Below, piece by piece: positions 1 to 9,004 of a stretch of DNA of 37,416 nucleotides (the first letter of the stretch is position 1; every line of letters starts with the position of its first letter). The notes beneath the pieces are model-generated. The model saw nothing but the letters and a program-made list of their open reading frames with translations. It made no database searches and was not told where the DNA came from. A program made the position numbers and the translations under genes. Origin of the DNA: an uncultured Elusimicrobia bacterium (lineage in GTDB: Bacteria > Elusimicrobiota > Elusimicrobia > Elusimicrobiales > UBA9959); NCBI GenBank assembly GCA_937870775.1, contig CALMZU010000318.1, forward strand, positions 1 through 37,416. Direction: 5' to 3'.

Positions 1-2
1 AG

Positions 3-863
3 TCCTGCCTGTTCATGACGGCGGGCGCGGTGGAGCGGCAGGCCGGCACCAACGATCTCTCGAAGCTCGGCGGCCTGTTCCGCGCCATGCCCGTGACCGG
101 CCTGTGCTTCCTCGTGGCCGCTGTCGCCATCTCCGGCATAGCCCCGCTCAACGGCTTCTTCTCCAAGGAACTGATCTTCAGGGGCACGCTGGACACCGGC
201 TGGACGCTGTTCTTCATAGCGGCCGAGGTCGGTTCCTTCCTCACCCTTTCCTCGATGCTGAAGCTCGGCCACTCGGTCTTCTTCGGCGCCCGCCCCGGGA
301 ACCTCGGCGGCGTCAAAGAGGCGCCGTTCGGCATGCTGCTGCCTATGCTGGTCCTGGCCGCCGTCTGCGTGCTGTTCGGCTTCGGCGCCAGCCTGCCGGT
401 GCAGTACTTCATCTCCCCGGCGCTGGCCGCCCTCGGCCTGCCCGCCGGCGAGCTGGCCGGTTTCCACGCCAACGGCCTGTTCTGGGTCTCGGTCATCGTG
501 GTGCTTTCCGCCATCTCGTGGCATATGCTGAACCTGCGCGGCGAAGGCGCCGCCCGCGTCTCGGACGCGCTGCGCGGCACGCCCGGCCTCAAGTGGATAT
601 ACGACGCGGCCGAGCGCCGCGCCTTCGACCTGTACGAGCAGGTGATGGGGAAACTGGTCCCGTGGGCCGCGAACCTGCTGTTCAAGGCCGACCGCTTCTT
701 CGACTGGGTCCTGGACACCGCCCCCAGCTCGGCGGCCAACGCCCTCGGCGGCGCGGTAAAGCGCTTCCACAACGGCTCTTACCCGCTCTACATGGCGCTG
801 ACGCTGGCCGGCACGCTGGCCTACCTGCTGCTCCTGGTCGGCGGCAACGGAGGACTTAAATAA
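3..863 (+). CDS. NuoL/HyfB-like proton-translocating antiporter subunit of hydrogenase/complex-I-like complex (5' truncated by window edge)
   Basis: Reading frame is open from the window edge (SCLFMTAGAVERQAGTNDLSKLGGL...GIAPLNGFFSKELIF), typical of NuoL/MrpA-type subunits; multi-TM; next gene starts immediately after. Confidence 0.85.
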   Translation, partial: SCLFMTAGAVERQAGTNDLSKLGGLFRAMPVTGLCFLVAAVAISGIAPLNGFFSKELIFRGTLDTGWTLFFIAAEVGSFLTLSSMLKLGHSVFFGARPGNLGGVKEAPFGMLLPMLVLAAVCVLFGFGASLPVQYFISPALAALGLPAGELAGFHANGLFWVSVIVVLSAISWHMLNLRGEGAARVSDALRGTPGLKWIYDAAERRAFDLYEQVMGKLVPWAANLLFKADRFFDWVLDTAPSSAANALGGAVKRFHNGSYPLYMALTLAGTLAYLLLLVGGNGGLK

Positions 864-2293
864 TGGACAAGGGACTTCTCGCTTATCTGCTGATCCCGCT
901 CTTCAGCGCGCTGGTGATACCTTTCGCGGCCAGGGGCCGCGAGAAGCTGGCCGACATACTGGCCAACGTCACGCTGCTCGCCGGCCTGGTGAACCTGCTG
1001 TGGCTGGCGCTGCGCCCGTCGGTGATAGCCGGCGGCTTCGAGGAGATCCCCGGCGACGGCCTGTCGCTGCTGCTGGTGACCGCGATCTACCTCGTCGCCT
1101 TCTGCGTCACGTTCTTCTCGGCATGGTTCGTGCCCGCCGGGATGCCCAACAGGCGCGCCTACTACTCGCTGATCCTGGTGTCGGTGGCCGCGATGACCGG
1201 CGTCGTCACGGCGGCCGACTTCTTCACGCTGTACATCTACATCGAGGTGCTGGCGGTGACCTCGTTCGCGCTGATCAGCACGGACGACTCGCCCAAGGGC
1301 CTCGAGGGCGCGCTGAAGTACTTCCTGCTGTCGTTCCCGGCCTCCGCGCTGATACTCGGCGGCATAGCCGTGCTGATGATGACGCTGGGCAGCCTCTCCT
1401 ACGACAACCTGCACATCTTCATGTCCTCCGACGTGCCGGCCGGCCCCGTGGTGTTCGGCGCGGCGCTGATGATGCTCGGCTTCCTTATAAAGTCCGGCGT
1501 GGCCCCGTTCCACATGTGGACCCCTGACGCCTACCAGGGCGCCTACGCCCCGGTCTCGGCTCACCTCGCCGGCATAGTCACCAAGATCTCCGGCGTCTAC
1601 GCCGTGGTCAGGATGGCCTCGCTGCTGCGCTTCTTCGACGGGCGCGCGCAGGGCCTGTCCGCGCTGCTGATGCTGCTCGGCCTGGTGTCGATAGCCGTCG
1701 GCGCGCTGGCCGCGCTGCGGCAGACCGACCTGAAACGCATGCTCGCCTTCTCGAGCATCAGCCAGATAGGCTACATAATCCTGGCGGCCGGCCTCGGCAC
1801 GCCGCTCGCTCTGATAGGCGCGGTGTTCCACCTCATCAACCACGCCACCTTCAAGACCGTGCTGTTCCTCAACAGCGCCAGCGTCGAGAAGGCGACAGGC
1901 ACCACCGACATGGACAAGCTCGGCGGCATGGAGCACGCGATGCCGTGGACCTCGTGGACCTCGGTGATAGCGCTGTTCTCCACCGCCGGCGTACCGCCGC
2001 TGTCGGGCTTCTGGAGCAAACTGCTGATCATCCTCGCGCTGTGGGAAGCCGGCCTCAAGGGCTACGCCGTCATAGCGCTGCTGTTCAGCACCGTGACGCT
2101 CGCGTACTTCGTGATGATGCAGCGCAAGGTCTTCTTCGGCAAGAAGTCCGACGCCGCCGCGGCCGCCACCGAGGTGTCCGCGCCGCTCCTGGCCCCGGCC
2201 GTGCTGATGAGCGCCGCGATAGTGGCGCTGGGCCTGCTGTTCCCGTACGTCTTCTCCTACCTTAAGATGATGGCCGGGAGGATAATACTATGA
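863..2293 (+). CDS. NuoN/HyfF/MrpD-like proton-translocating antiporter subunit
   Basis: 476 aa polytopic protein with LIKSGVAPFHMWTPDAYQGAYAPVSAHLAGIVTK and LKRMLAFSSISQIGYI motifs of the proton_antipo_M family. Confidence 0.9.
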   Translation: MDKGLLAYLLIPLFSALVIPFAARGREKLADILANVTLLAGLVNLLWLALRPSVIAGGFEEIPGDGLSLLLVTAIYLVAFCVTFFSAWFVPAGMPNRRAYYSLILVSVAAMTGVVTAADFFTLYIYIEVLAVTSFALISTDDSPKGLEGALKYFLLSFPASALILGGIAVLMMTLGSLSYDNLHIFMSSDVPAGPVVFGAALMMLGFLIKSGVAPFHMWTPDAYQGAYAPVSAHLAGIVTKISGVYAVVRMASLLRFFDGRAQGLSALLMLLGLVSIAVGALAALRQTDLKRMLAFSSISQIGYIILAAGLGTPLALIGAVFHLINHATFKTVLFLNSASVEKATGTTDMDKLGGMEHAMPWTSWTSVIALFSTAGVPPLSGFWSKLLIILALWEAGLKGYAVIALLFSTVTLAYFVMMQRKVFFGKKSDAAAAATEVSAPLLAPAVLMSAAIVALGLLFPYVFSYLKMMAGRIIL

Positions 2294-2778
2294 ACTATTA
2301 CCACACCCTTCTGCTGTGCGCCACCGTGGCGCTGGCCGTCTGGGCAGTGATGGCCCGCGGGCTGCTGCTGTCCGCCGTGATGCTGGCCCTGGTCAGCGTC
2401 GCGGTCTCGCTGGCCTTCTTCAGCTACGGCGCGCCCTGGGCCGCCGTGTTCGAGCTGTCGGTCTGCGCCGGGCTCATCACCGTGCTGTTCATCGGCGCGG
2501 TCAGCCTGATACGCCGCGAGGAGAGCGCCAAGCCGGAGAACAGGGCGCGCTTCCACGCGCTGCCGCTGGTGCTCGCCATCTTCGCGATAGCCTCCTGGTT
2601 CGCGCTGCCGCCCTTCTTCGCCGAGCTCTCGTCGTGGATCAGGCCCGGCACCGGCGGGGGGCAGATAGGCCTCGCGCTGTGGGACCTGCGCCGCCCCGAC
2701 CTGCTCGGCCAGGTGCTTATGCTGGCGGCCGGCGTGTTCGTCATTAAGTCCGTGCTGCCCGGGAGGACCCAGAAATGA
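2290..2778 (+). CDS. NuoJ/MbhD-like membrane subunit
   Basis: 162 aa, multi-TM, WAAVFELSVCAGLITVLFIGAVSLIRREES; overlaps the upstream stop (coupled). Confidence 0.7.
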   Translation: MNYYHTLLLCATVALAVWAVMARGLLLSAVMLALVSVAVSLAFFSYGAPWAAVFELSVCAGLITVLFIGAVSLIRREESAKPENRARFHALPLVLAIFAIASWFALPPFFAELSSWIRPGTGGGQIGLALWDLRRPDLLGQVLMLAAGVFVIKSVLPGRTQK

Positions 2779-3080
2779 ACCAATTCGCCATAGACTGGTA
2801 CCTTATAGCCCTGCTGATCTTCACCGGGCTGTACTGCATGCTGGCTTCCCGCAGCCTGGTGCGCCAGCTCGTCGGGCTGGAGATAGTCTCGAAGGGCGCG
2901 ATGCTCTGCGTGATCTCCGCCGGCGCCTACTCCAACAACATCGTCTTCGCGCAGGCCATACTGATCACGATGATCGTGATAGAGGTGGTCGTGGTGGCCA
3001 CCGGCCTCGCGCTGCTCGTGAAGAACTTCCGCGTCAACGGCTCCGCCGACGTCTGGCAGCTGAACGGGATGAAAGGATAA
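2775..3080 (+). CDS. NuoK/MnhC/HyfE-like membrane subunit
   Basis: 101 aa three-TM protein with GLEIVSKGAML and MIVIEVVVVATGLALLV, including conserved acidic positions of NuoK/MnhC. Confidence 0.8.
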   Translation: MNQFAIDWYLIALLIFTGLYCMLASRSLVRQLVGLEIVSKGAMLCVISAGAYSNNIVFAQAILITMIVIEVVVVATGLALLVKNFRVNGSADVWQLNGMKG

Positions 3081-3084
3081 GGCC

Positions 3085-3426
3085 ATGGAAATACTGCTCT
3101 TCCCTCCGGTCGCGTTCGCCGTCTCGCTGCTCTTCGTGATGGGCCTGGCGGCGCTGCTGTCCCCGCTGGCGGCCAAACCCGCCCGCGTACCCGGCTCCGC
3201 CAAGCACCAGCCCTACGGCTGCGGCGAGGAGGTGCCCGAGGACAACGCGAAGGCGATACCCGACTACCAGGGCTTCTTCCCTTTCGCTATCTTCTTCACG
3301 CTGCTGCACGTCGCGGGCCTGATGCTCGCGACCTGGAGCTTCAACCCGATCTCCGCCGGCATAGAGCTGGCGGCCGGCTACATAGCCGCGGTCGCGGTGA
3401 TACTCGCGATACTCTTCGTCGGATAG
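3085..3426 (+). CDS. NuoA-like membrane subunit
   Basis: 113 aa; PYGCGEEVPEDNAKAIPDYQGFFPFAIFFTLLHVAGLMLATW resembles NuoA (YECG...FFxFAixFixFDxE-type core). Confidence 0.75.
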   Translation: MEILLFPPVAFAVSLLFVMGLAALLSPLAAKPARVPGSAKHQPYGCGEEVPEDNAKAIPDYQGFFPFAIFFTLLHVAGLMLATWSFNPISAGIELAAGYIAAVAVILAILFVG

Positions 3427-3433
3427 GCCTGCT

Positions 3434-3871
3434 ATGAAAATAAAAGACAAACTGATAACCTGGGCCCTGCTGAAATCGCCCTGGATACTGCACTTCAACT
3501 CCGGCGCCTGCAACGGCTGCGACATCGAGATCGTGGACGCGCTGACCCCGAAGTACGACATAGAGCGCTTCGGCATGGTGCTGAAGGCCACGCCCCGCCA
3601 CGCCGACATCCTGGTGGTCAGCGGCCCGGTGACGCGCCAGCAGGCCAAGCGCCTGAGGACCATTTACGAGCAGATGCCCGAGCCCAAGTTCGTGATGGCC
3701 GTGGGCGCCTGCGCCTGCTCCGGCGGCGTGTTCAACGGCTGCTACGGCGTGATCCCCGGCGTCGACAAGACCCTGCCGGTGTCGGTCTACGTGCCCGGCT
3801 GCCCGGTGCGCCCCGAGGCCATCATCGACGGCGTCGTGAAGCTGATACAGAGCGTCGAAGGGAAGAAGTAA
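3434..3871 (+). CDS. NuoB-like [NiFe]-hydrogenase small subunit
   Basis: FNSGACNGCDIEIVDALTPKYDIERFG...AVGACACSGGVF...VPGCPVRPEAII: cysteine pattern of the proximal 4Fe-4S cluster, CxxC as in group 4 hydrogenases rather than the CC of NuoB. Confidence 0.9.
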   Translation: MKIKDKLITWALLKSPWILHFNSGACNGCDIEIVDALTPKYDIERFGMVLKATPRHADILVVSGPVTRQQAKRLRTIYEQMPEPKFVMAVGACACSGGVFNGCYGVIPGVDKTLPVSVYVPGCPVRPEAIIDGVVKLIQSVEGKK

Positions 3872-3881
3872 GGAGCCCGAC

Positions 3882-4358
3882 ATGAGCGAATTCGAGAAAG
3901 AAGAGAAGATAAAGGGCGCCCTCGAGGCGCAGTTCCCCGGCGTCGTGAGCAACGCCGCCGTGCAGAGGAAGAACCGCGTGTGGCTGGACTGCGCGGCGGA
4001 CAAGCTGCCCGCCGTGCTGGACTGGATGCGCGGCCAGGGCTTCGACCACCTCGCCACCGTGACCGGCTTCGACGAGGGGGAGAACCTCGGCGCCGCCTAC
4101 CACATGACCGACACGCACATGATAGTGACCGTGAAGGCGCGCACCCCGCGCGCCAACCCCTCGCTGCCCAGCGTGCTCTCCATATTCCCCGGCGCGCTGT
4201 CCTACGAGCGCGAGCTCGAGGACATGTTCGGGATAAAGGTGCAGGGCCTGCCGCCCGGGCGCCGGTACCCGCTCGACGACGATTTCCCGAAGGACCAGTA
4301 CCCGCTCCGCAAGGACTGGAAGTTCGTCCCGCCGGCGGACGAAGTGGAGGCCAAATAA
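3882..4358 (+). CDS. NuoC-like hydrogenase subunit (30 kDa subunit family)
   Basis: ALSYERELEDMFGIKVQGLPPGRRYPLDDDFPKDQYPLRKDW signature. Confidence 0.88.
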   Translation: MSEFEKEEKIKGALEAQFPGVVSNAAVQRKNRVWLDCAADKLPAVLDWMRGQGFDHLATVTGFDEGENLGAAYHMTDTHMIVTVKARTPRANPSLPSVLSIFPGALSYERELEDMFGIKVQGLPPGRRYPLDDDFPKDQYPLRKDWKFVPPADEVEAK

Positions 4359-5551
4359 TGTCAAAGATAACCATCCCGCTGGGCCCCCAGCATCCCGCGC
4401 TCAAAGAGCCCGAGAACTTCATGCTCGTCCTGGAGGGCGAGCAGATCTCCGGCGCCACCGTGAACCTCGGCTACAACCACCGCGGCATGGAGAAGGCCGC
4501 CGAGGAGCGCACCTACATACAGAACCTCTACCTGATAGAGCGCGTCTGCGGCATCTGCTCCCACTCCCACACGACCTGCTACATCACCAACGTCGAGGAG
4601 ATAGCCAAGGCCGAGACCCCCAAGCGCGCGCTCGCGATACGCGCGCTGTTCGGGGAACTCGAGCGCGTGCACAGCCACCTGCTGTGGCTCGGCGTCGCCG
4701 CCTACGAAATGGGCTTCGAGACGCTGTTCATGTACACCTGGCGCGACCGCGAGCAGGTGCTCGACTGCCTGGAGATGCTCTCCGGCAACCGCGTGCACTA
4801 CTCCATCAACACCATAGGCGGCGTGCGCCGCGACATCTCGGCCGAGCAGAAGGCCGAGGTCCTGAAGCGCATCGCCTACCTCGAGGAGCGCACGAAGTAC
4901 TACGTGAAGATCGGCACCGAGGAATCCACCATACTGGCCCGCACGCAGAACGTGGGCAAGCTGCCCTACGACGTGGCGATACAGCGCGGCGCGGTGGGCC
5001 CCACGGCCCGCGCCTCCGGCGTGGCGCGCGACGTGCGCAAGGACGAGCCGTACCTGATCTACAACGAACTGGACTTCAAGGTGATCACGCACGACACCTG
5101 CGACGTGTTCGGCCGCCTGGTCGTGCGCGTGCTGGAGCTCGTCGAGTCCTACAAGATGATCAAGCAGATCCTCAACGGCCTGCCCGAGGGCCCGATAGCG
5201 GTGAAGGTGCCCATGCGCCTGCCGGCCGGCGAGGCCGTGAACCACTACGAGGCGCCCCGCGGCGAGGACATCCACTACCTGAAGGCCAACGGCACCGACA
5301 AGCCCGACCGCGTGAAGGTGCGCGCCCCCACGATGGCCAACCTGCAGAGCGTGGCCTATATGATGGAGGGCGGGTGGCTGGCCGACGCGCCGCTGGTGAT
5401 AGCGGCCATAGACCCGTGCATGTCCTGCACCGACCGCGCCGCCGTCTGGGACCCCAAGAAGGGCAAGACCACGGTGTACGGCTGGGAAGAGCTGCGCAAG
5501 ATGGGCATAGAGCACTACAAGCGCCGGGGCGTGGACTTCAGCCGGCTGTGA
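4358..5551 (+). CDS. NuoD-like group 4 [NiFe]-hydrogenase large subunit
   Basis: Starts at ATG 4358 overlapping the NuoC-like stop (TAATG); contains ERVCGICSHSH (L1) and DPCMSCTDR (L2), i.e. all four Cys ligands. The longer track ORF starting at 3980 is an upstream out-of-frame extension over NuoC. Confidence 0.93.
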   Translation: MSKITIPLGPQHPALKEPENFMLVLEGEQISGATVNLGYNHRGMEKAAEERTYIQNLYLIERVCGICSHSHTTCYITNVEEIAKAETPKRALAIRALFGELERVHSHLLWLGVAAYEMGFETLFMYTWRDREQVLDCLEMLSGNRVHYSINTIGGVRRDISAEQKAEVLKRIAYLEERTKYYVKIGTEESTILARTQNVGKLPYDVAIQRGAVGPTARASGVARDVRKDEPYLIYNELDFKVITHDTCDVFGRLVVRVLELVESYKMIKQILNGLPEGPIAVKVPMRLPAGEAVNHYEAPRGEDIHYLKANGTDKPDRVKVRAPTMANLQSVAYMMEGGWLADAPLVIAAIDPCMSCTDRAAVWDPKKGKTTVYGWEELRKMGIEHYKRRGVDFSRL

Positions 5552-5566
5552 GCAAGGAAATCTAAA

Positions 5567-6508
5567 ATGGAAATAACGCTTCCTCTGTTCTACCTGATAA
5601 TCTTCCCGGGCTTCCTGTTCCTGGCGGTCTACGGGCTGTGGCTGCAGTGGCTGGACCGCAAGCTGTGCGCCGTGATGCAGAACCGCGTCGGCCCGCCGTG
5701 GGTGCAGCCCTACGCGGACTTCGTGAAGCTGCTGGCGAAGGAAGTGATAGTGCCGGACGCCGCCGAGAGCGGGATGTTCCGCGTGCTGCCGTTCTTCGCG
5801 ATGGCCGCCGTGATGACCGCGCTCCTGTGCATACCGGTGACCGGCGCCGCGCTGTTCCCTTTCCAGGGCGACATGGTGGCGGTGATCTACCTGCTGACCA
5901 TCCCGACGGTGACGTTCTTCCTCGCCGGCTGGAGCTCGACGAGCCCCTACTCCACCGTGGGCGCGATGCGCGTGCTGACGCAGCTGTTCGCCTACGAGGT
6001 GCCGCTGATGCTGGCGCTGATAGGCCCGGCCATACTGGCCGGCACCTGGAGGCTGTCGGGCATAGCGGAGTTCTTCTCCGCGCACCCGGCGCTGATGCCG
6101 GCCCAGGCCATAGGCTTCTTCGCCGCGCTGATAGCGCTGCAGGGCAAGCTCGAGCGCCTGCCCTTCGACATCCCGCACGCCAAGAACGAGATAGTCGGCG
6201 GCCAGTTCACCGAGTACTCCGGCAGGCTGCTGGGGTTCTTCAACCTCGCGGTCGACATGGAGCTGGTCGTGGGCGCGGCGCTCCTGAACGCGGTGTTCCT
6301 CGGCGGCCAGAACGGCTTCACCGGCGCGGCCGCGGCGGCCGTGTTCCTGGCGAAGACGATCGCCATAACCTTCCTGCTGGCGCTGCTGAAGTCGCTGATG
6401 GCCCGCATACGCATAGAGCAGATGATCAACTTCTGCTGGAAGTACCTGGCCCCGGCGGCCATGGCGCAGGTGGCGCTGGACATATACCTCAAGTACAGGC
6501 TTGGATAA
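5567..6508 (+). CDS. NuoH/HyfC-like membrane subunit
   Basis: 313 aa; QNRVGPPWVQPYADFVKLLAKE, LPFDIPHAKNEIVGGQFTEYSG (NuoH family signatures). Confidence 0.93.
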   Translation: MEITLPLFYLIIFPGFLFLAVYGLWLQWLDRKLCAVMQNRVGPPWVQPYADFVKLLAKEVIVPDAAESGMFRVLPFFAMAAVMTALLCIPVTGAALFPFQGDMVAVIYLLTIPTVTFFLAGWSSTSPYSTVGAMRVLTQLFAYEVPLMLALIGPAILAGTWRLSGIAEFFSAHPALMPAQAIGFFAALIALQGKLERLPFDIPHAKNEIVGGQFTEYSGRLLGFFNLAVDMELVVGAALLNAVFLGGQNGFTGAAAAAVFLAKTIAITFLLALLKSLMARIRIEQMINFCWKYLAPAAMAQVALDIYLKYRLG

Positions 6509-6511
6509 AAC

Positions 6512-6913
6512 ATGAAACACCCCGCTAGGATATTCAAAGAAGCGATAATGCACCTTTTCAAGAAGCCGGCCACCTGCGGCTACCCTTTCGAGAAGGCGAA
6601 GGTGATGCCCAACTTCCGCGGCCGCATAGACTTCGACTCGTCGAAGTGCATCGGCTGCCAGATGTGCGTGCGCGTGTGCCCGGCGAAGGCGATAGAGATA
6701 AAGCTCTCCGCCGAGCAGCCGCCGGCGCCGGCCCCCGTCGAGGGGCAGCCCGCGGCCCCGGTGAAGAAGAAGTTCGACTGCATCATGAAGCTCGACCGCT
6801 GCGTGTACTGCTGGCAGTGCGCCGAGACCTGCCCCAAGAAGGCGCTGATCATGACGCAGGACTTCGAGCTGGCCCACGTGGACCGCAAGGAGCTCAGGCG
6901 CCACTACAAGTAA
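6512..6913 (+). CDS. NuoI/HyfH-like 2x[4Fe-4S] ferredoxin subunit
   Basis: CIGCQMCVRVCP and CVYCWQCAETCP motifs; immediately downstream of the NuoH-like gene. Confidence 0.93.
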   Translation: MKHPARIFKEAIMHLFKKPATCGYPFEKAKVMPNFRGRIDFDSSKCIGCQMCVRVCPAKAIEIKLSAEQPPAPAPVEGQPAAPVKKKFDCIMKLDRCVYCWQCAETCPKKALIMTQDFELAHVDRKELRRHYK

Positions 6914-6932
6914 GGCTCCGTCCCGCATGAAG

Positions 6933-6965
6933 GAAGCCGGCCCCCGGGCCGGCTTCTTCATTTCC
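6933..6965 (+). terminator. Probable intrinsic terminator of hydrogenase operon
   Basis: GAAGCCGGCCC-CC-GGGCCGGCTTC (6933-6956) followed by T-rich ttcatttcc. Confidence 0.65.
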
Positions 6966-6985
6966 AATCGGCGGGGGGAATTTTT

Positions 6986-6991
6986 TATAAT
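6986..6991 (+). promoter_or_regulatory. -10 element (TATAAT) for MscS gene
   Basis: TATAAT ends 6 nt before the ATG at 6998; no convincing Shine-Dalgarno. Confidence 0.6.
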
Positions 6992-6997
6992 CAATAT

Positions 6998-8065
6998 ATG
7001 GACATAGCCTCTATACGCAACTGGTTCGACACTTCCGTGGTGCTGGGCAACACGCCTTACGCCTACCTGGTGGCGCTGATAGCCTTCGGCGCGGCGCTGG
7101 CCCTGCTCTACATCATAAAGAACATCGGCATAGCCCGCCTGAAGGCGCTGGCCGAGAAGACCGAGACCGACCTCGACGACCTGGTGATCTCGCTGATAGA
7201 GAAGCTGCGCTGGTTCGAGTACCAGCTGGTGGCCCTCTACGTGGCCACCCGCTACCTGCAGCGCGCGCCGGTCTTCGACACCGCGCTCAAGGTGCTGCTG
7301 CTCCTGGTCTTCACCTACCGCGGCATCACCATAGTGCAGGACCTGCTCTCCTACTGGATCAACAAGATAGCCGCGCAGCGCCAGCTTTCCGGCGCGGCCA
7401 GGGCCTCGGTGGTGAACAGCACGCAGATCATCATGCGCGCGCTGGTCTGGGTGGCCGCGGTGCTGTTCATCCTCGACAACCTCGGGGTCAACATCTCGGC
7501 GGTGCTCACCGGCCTCGGCATCGGCGGCGTCGCGGTGGCCCTGGCCGCCCAGGCGATCCTCGGCGACCTGTTCAACTTCTTCGTGATACTGCTCGACAAG
7601 CCCTTCAACATCGGCGACTTCATAGTCTCCGACGCTGTCAGCGGCACGATAGAGCACATCGGCCTCAAGTCCACCCGCATACGCAGCATCTCCGGCGAGA
7701 TGGTGGTGGTCTCCAACTCCAACCTGCTGGGGTCCCGCATACGCAACTACAAGGACCTCACCAAACGCCGCGTGGTGTTCAAGACCGGCGTGACCTACGA
7801 GACTAAGCCCGAACTGCTCAGGCGCATCCCGTCGCTGATACAGGAAGCCGTGAAGTCGGTGCCCAAGTCGGAGTTCGACCGCTGCAACCTGTACAACTGC
7901 GGCGATTTCTCGCTGGATTTCGAGACGGTGTACTACCTCAACGAGCCGGATTACGCCGCCTACATGGCCGCGCACGAAAAGGTGCTGCTGGCCCTGATAG
8001 AATCTTTCGCCGCCGCCGGGGCCGAGATGGCCTATCCGACGCAGACGGTGCTGGTGAAGAAATGA
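6998..8065 (+). CDS. MscS-family mechanosensitive ion channel protein
   Basis: TGLGIGGVAVALAAQAILGDLFNFFVILLDKPFNIGDFI is a classic MscS pore/TM3-beta domain sequence. Confidence 0.93.
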   Translation: MDIASIRNWFDTSVVLGNTPYAYLVALIAFGAALALLYIIKNIGIARLKALAEKTETDLDDLVISLIEKLRWFEYQLVALYVATRYLQRAPVFDTALKVLLLLVFTYRGITIVQDLLSYWINKIAAQRQLSGAARASVVNSTQIIMRALVWVAAVLFILDNLGVNISAVLTGLGIGGVAVALAAQAILGDLFNFFVILLDKPFNIGDFIVSDAVSGTIEHIGLKSTRIRSISGEMVVVSNSNLLGSRIRNYKDLTKRRVVFKTGVTYETKPELLRRIPSLIQEAVKSVPKSEFDRCNLYNCGDFSLDFETVYYLNEPDYAAYMAAHEKVLLALIESFAAAGAEMAYPTQTVLVKK

Positions 8066-8076
8066 CGGAGGGGAAC

Positions 8077-8934
8077 ATGAAAAGAACGATACTGACGGCC
8101 GCGGCGCTGGCGCTGCTGGCCGGGACCGCGGCCGCGGCCGACCGGACGCTGGCGACGGTGAACGGGGAGAAGATAACGGCCGAGGACCTGACGAAGAAGC
8201 TCTGGTGGCAGCACGCCGCGCAGGGCCTGACCGACCTGGTGGACGAGCGGCTGGTGCTGCAGGAGGCCGCGAGGCTGGGCCTCAAGGCCGACGAGAAGGA
8301 AGTCGCGGCCCGCTACGCCGCCCTCGAGGCCGGCACGCAGGACAAGGCAGCTTTCGAGCGGAACCTGAAGTCGGTGGGCTGGAGCCCCGACGAGCTGCGC
8401 GGCCTGCTGCGCCGCCAGATGCTGATGCGCGCCGCGGTAATGGCGGCGAAGAAGATCGCCGTCACCGACGAGGACGCGAAGGCCTTCTTCGAGAAGAACA
8501 AGGACCGCCTCGGCGCCTCCGAGGCCGTGAAGCTGAGCCAGATCTACGTCAACACGAAGGCGGAGGCGGACGACGCCTACGACCTCCTCACCAACGTGGG
8601 TGCGGATTTCGCCAAGCTCTCCGCCCTGAAGTCCGCCGACGCCAGCCTCAAGAAGAACGGCGGCGCGCTGGGCTACATCTCGCGCGGCATGCTGCAGCCC
8701 GAGATAGAGAAGGAGGTCTTCGCGCTGAAGGCCGGCCAGTACACGAAGCCCATGCAGACCGGAGCGGGCTTCAGCATCTTCCGGGCCGACGAGATCAGGC
8801 AGGGCCAGCCCGCCTCCTACGAGAAGGTGCAGAACGACATAAAGACCGCCCTGCTGAACCAGGCCGTGACCCAGAAACTGCCCGAACTGGCGGCCGAGCT
8901 GAGGCAGAAGGCCAAGATAGCCGTAACGAAGTAG
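8077..8934 (+). CDS. Parvulin-type peptidyl-prolyl cis-trans isomerase (SurA/PrsA-like), exported
   Basis: Signal peptide MKRTILTAAALALLAGTAAAA; SurA-N-like then rotamase core (VKLSQIYVNTK...LSALKSADASLKKNGGALGYISRGMLQPEIEKEVFALKAGQYTKPMQTGAGFSIFRADEI). Start chosen at 8077 behind GGAGGGG rather than 8062. Confidence 0.85.
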   Translation: MKRTILTAAALALLAGTAAAADRTLATVNGEKITAEDLTKKLWWQHAAQGLTDLVDERLVLQEAARLGLKADEKEVAARYAALEAGTQDKAAFERNLKSVGWSPDELRGLLRRQMLMRAAVMAAKKIAVTDEDAKAFFEKNKDRLGASEAVKLSQIYVNTKAEADDAYDLLTNVGADFAKLSALKSADASLKKNGGALGYISRGMLQPEIEKEVFALKAGQYTKPMQTGAGFSIFRADEIRQGQPASYEKVQNDIKTALLNQAVTQKLPELAAELRQKAKIAVTK

Positions 8935-8952
8935 CTTCGCAAAGCCGTAAAG

Positions 8953-8985
8953 AAGGCGGGGCCGGAATATCCGGCCCCGCCTTTT
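8953..8985 (+). terminator. Strong intrinsic terminator between convergent genes
   Basis: GGCGGGGCCGG-AATAT-CCGGCCCCGCC followed by TTTTT; convergent with the minus-strand gene ending at 9005. Confidence 0.85.
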
Positions 8986-9004
8986 TCGCGCCCCGGGAGG
9001 GGGC

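Noticed and set aside
3980-5551. Long start for the hydrogenase large subunit (523 aa)
   Set aside because: The first 126 codons overlap the NuoC-like gene in another frame and are Arg-rich noise; homologous N-terminus begins at ATG 4358 (MSKITIPLGPQHPALKEP).
4361-7975. 1204-aa minus-strand ORF
   Set aside because: Antisense to at least six well-supported hydrogenase/MscS genes; composition (H/G/R/V/E repeats without domains) is typical of GC-rich shadow frames.
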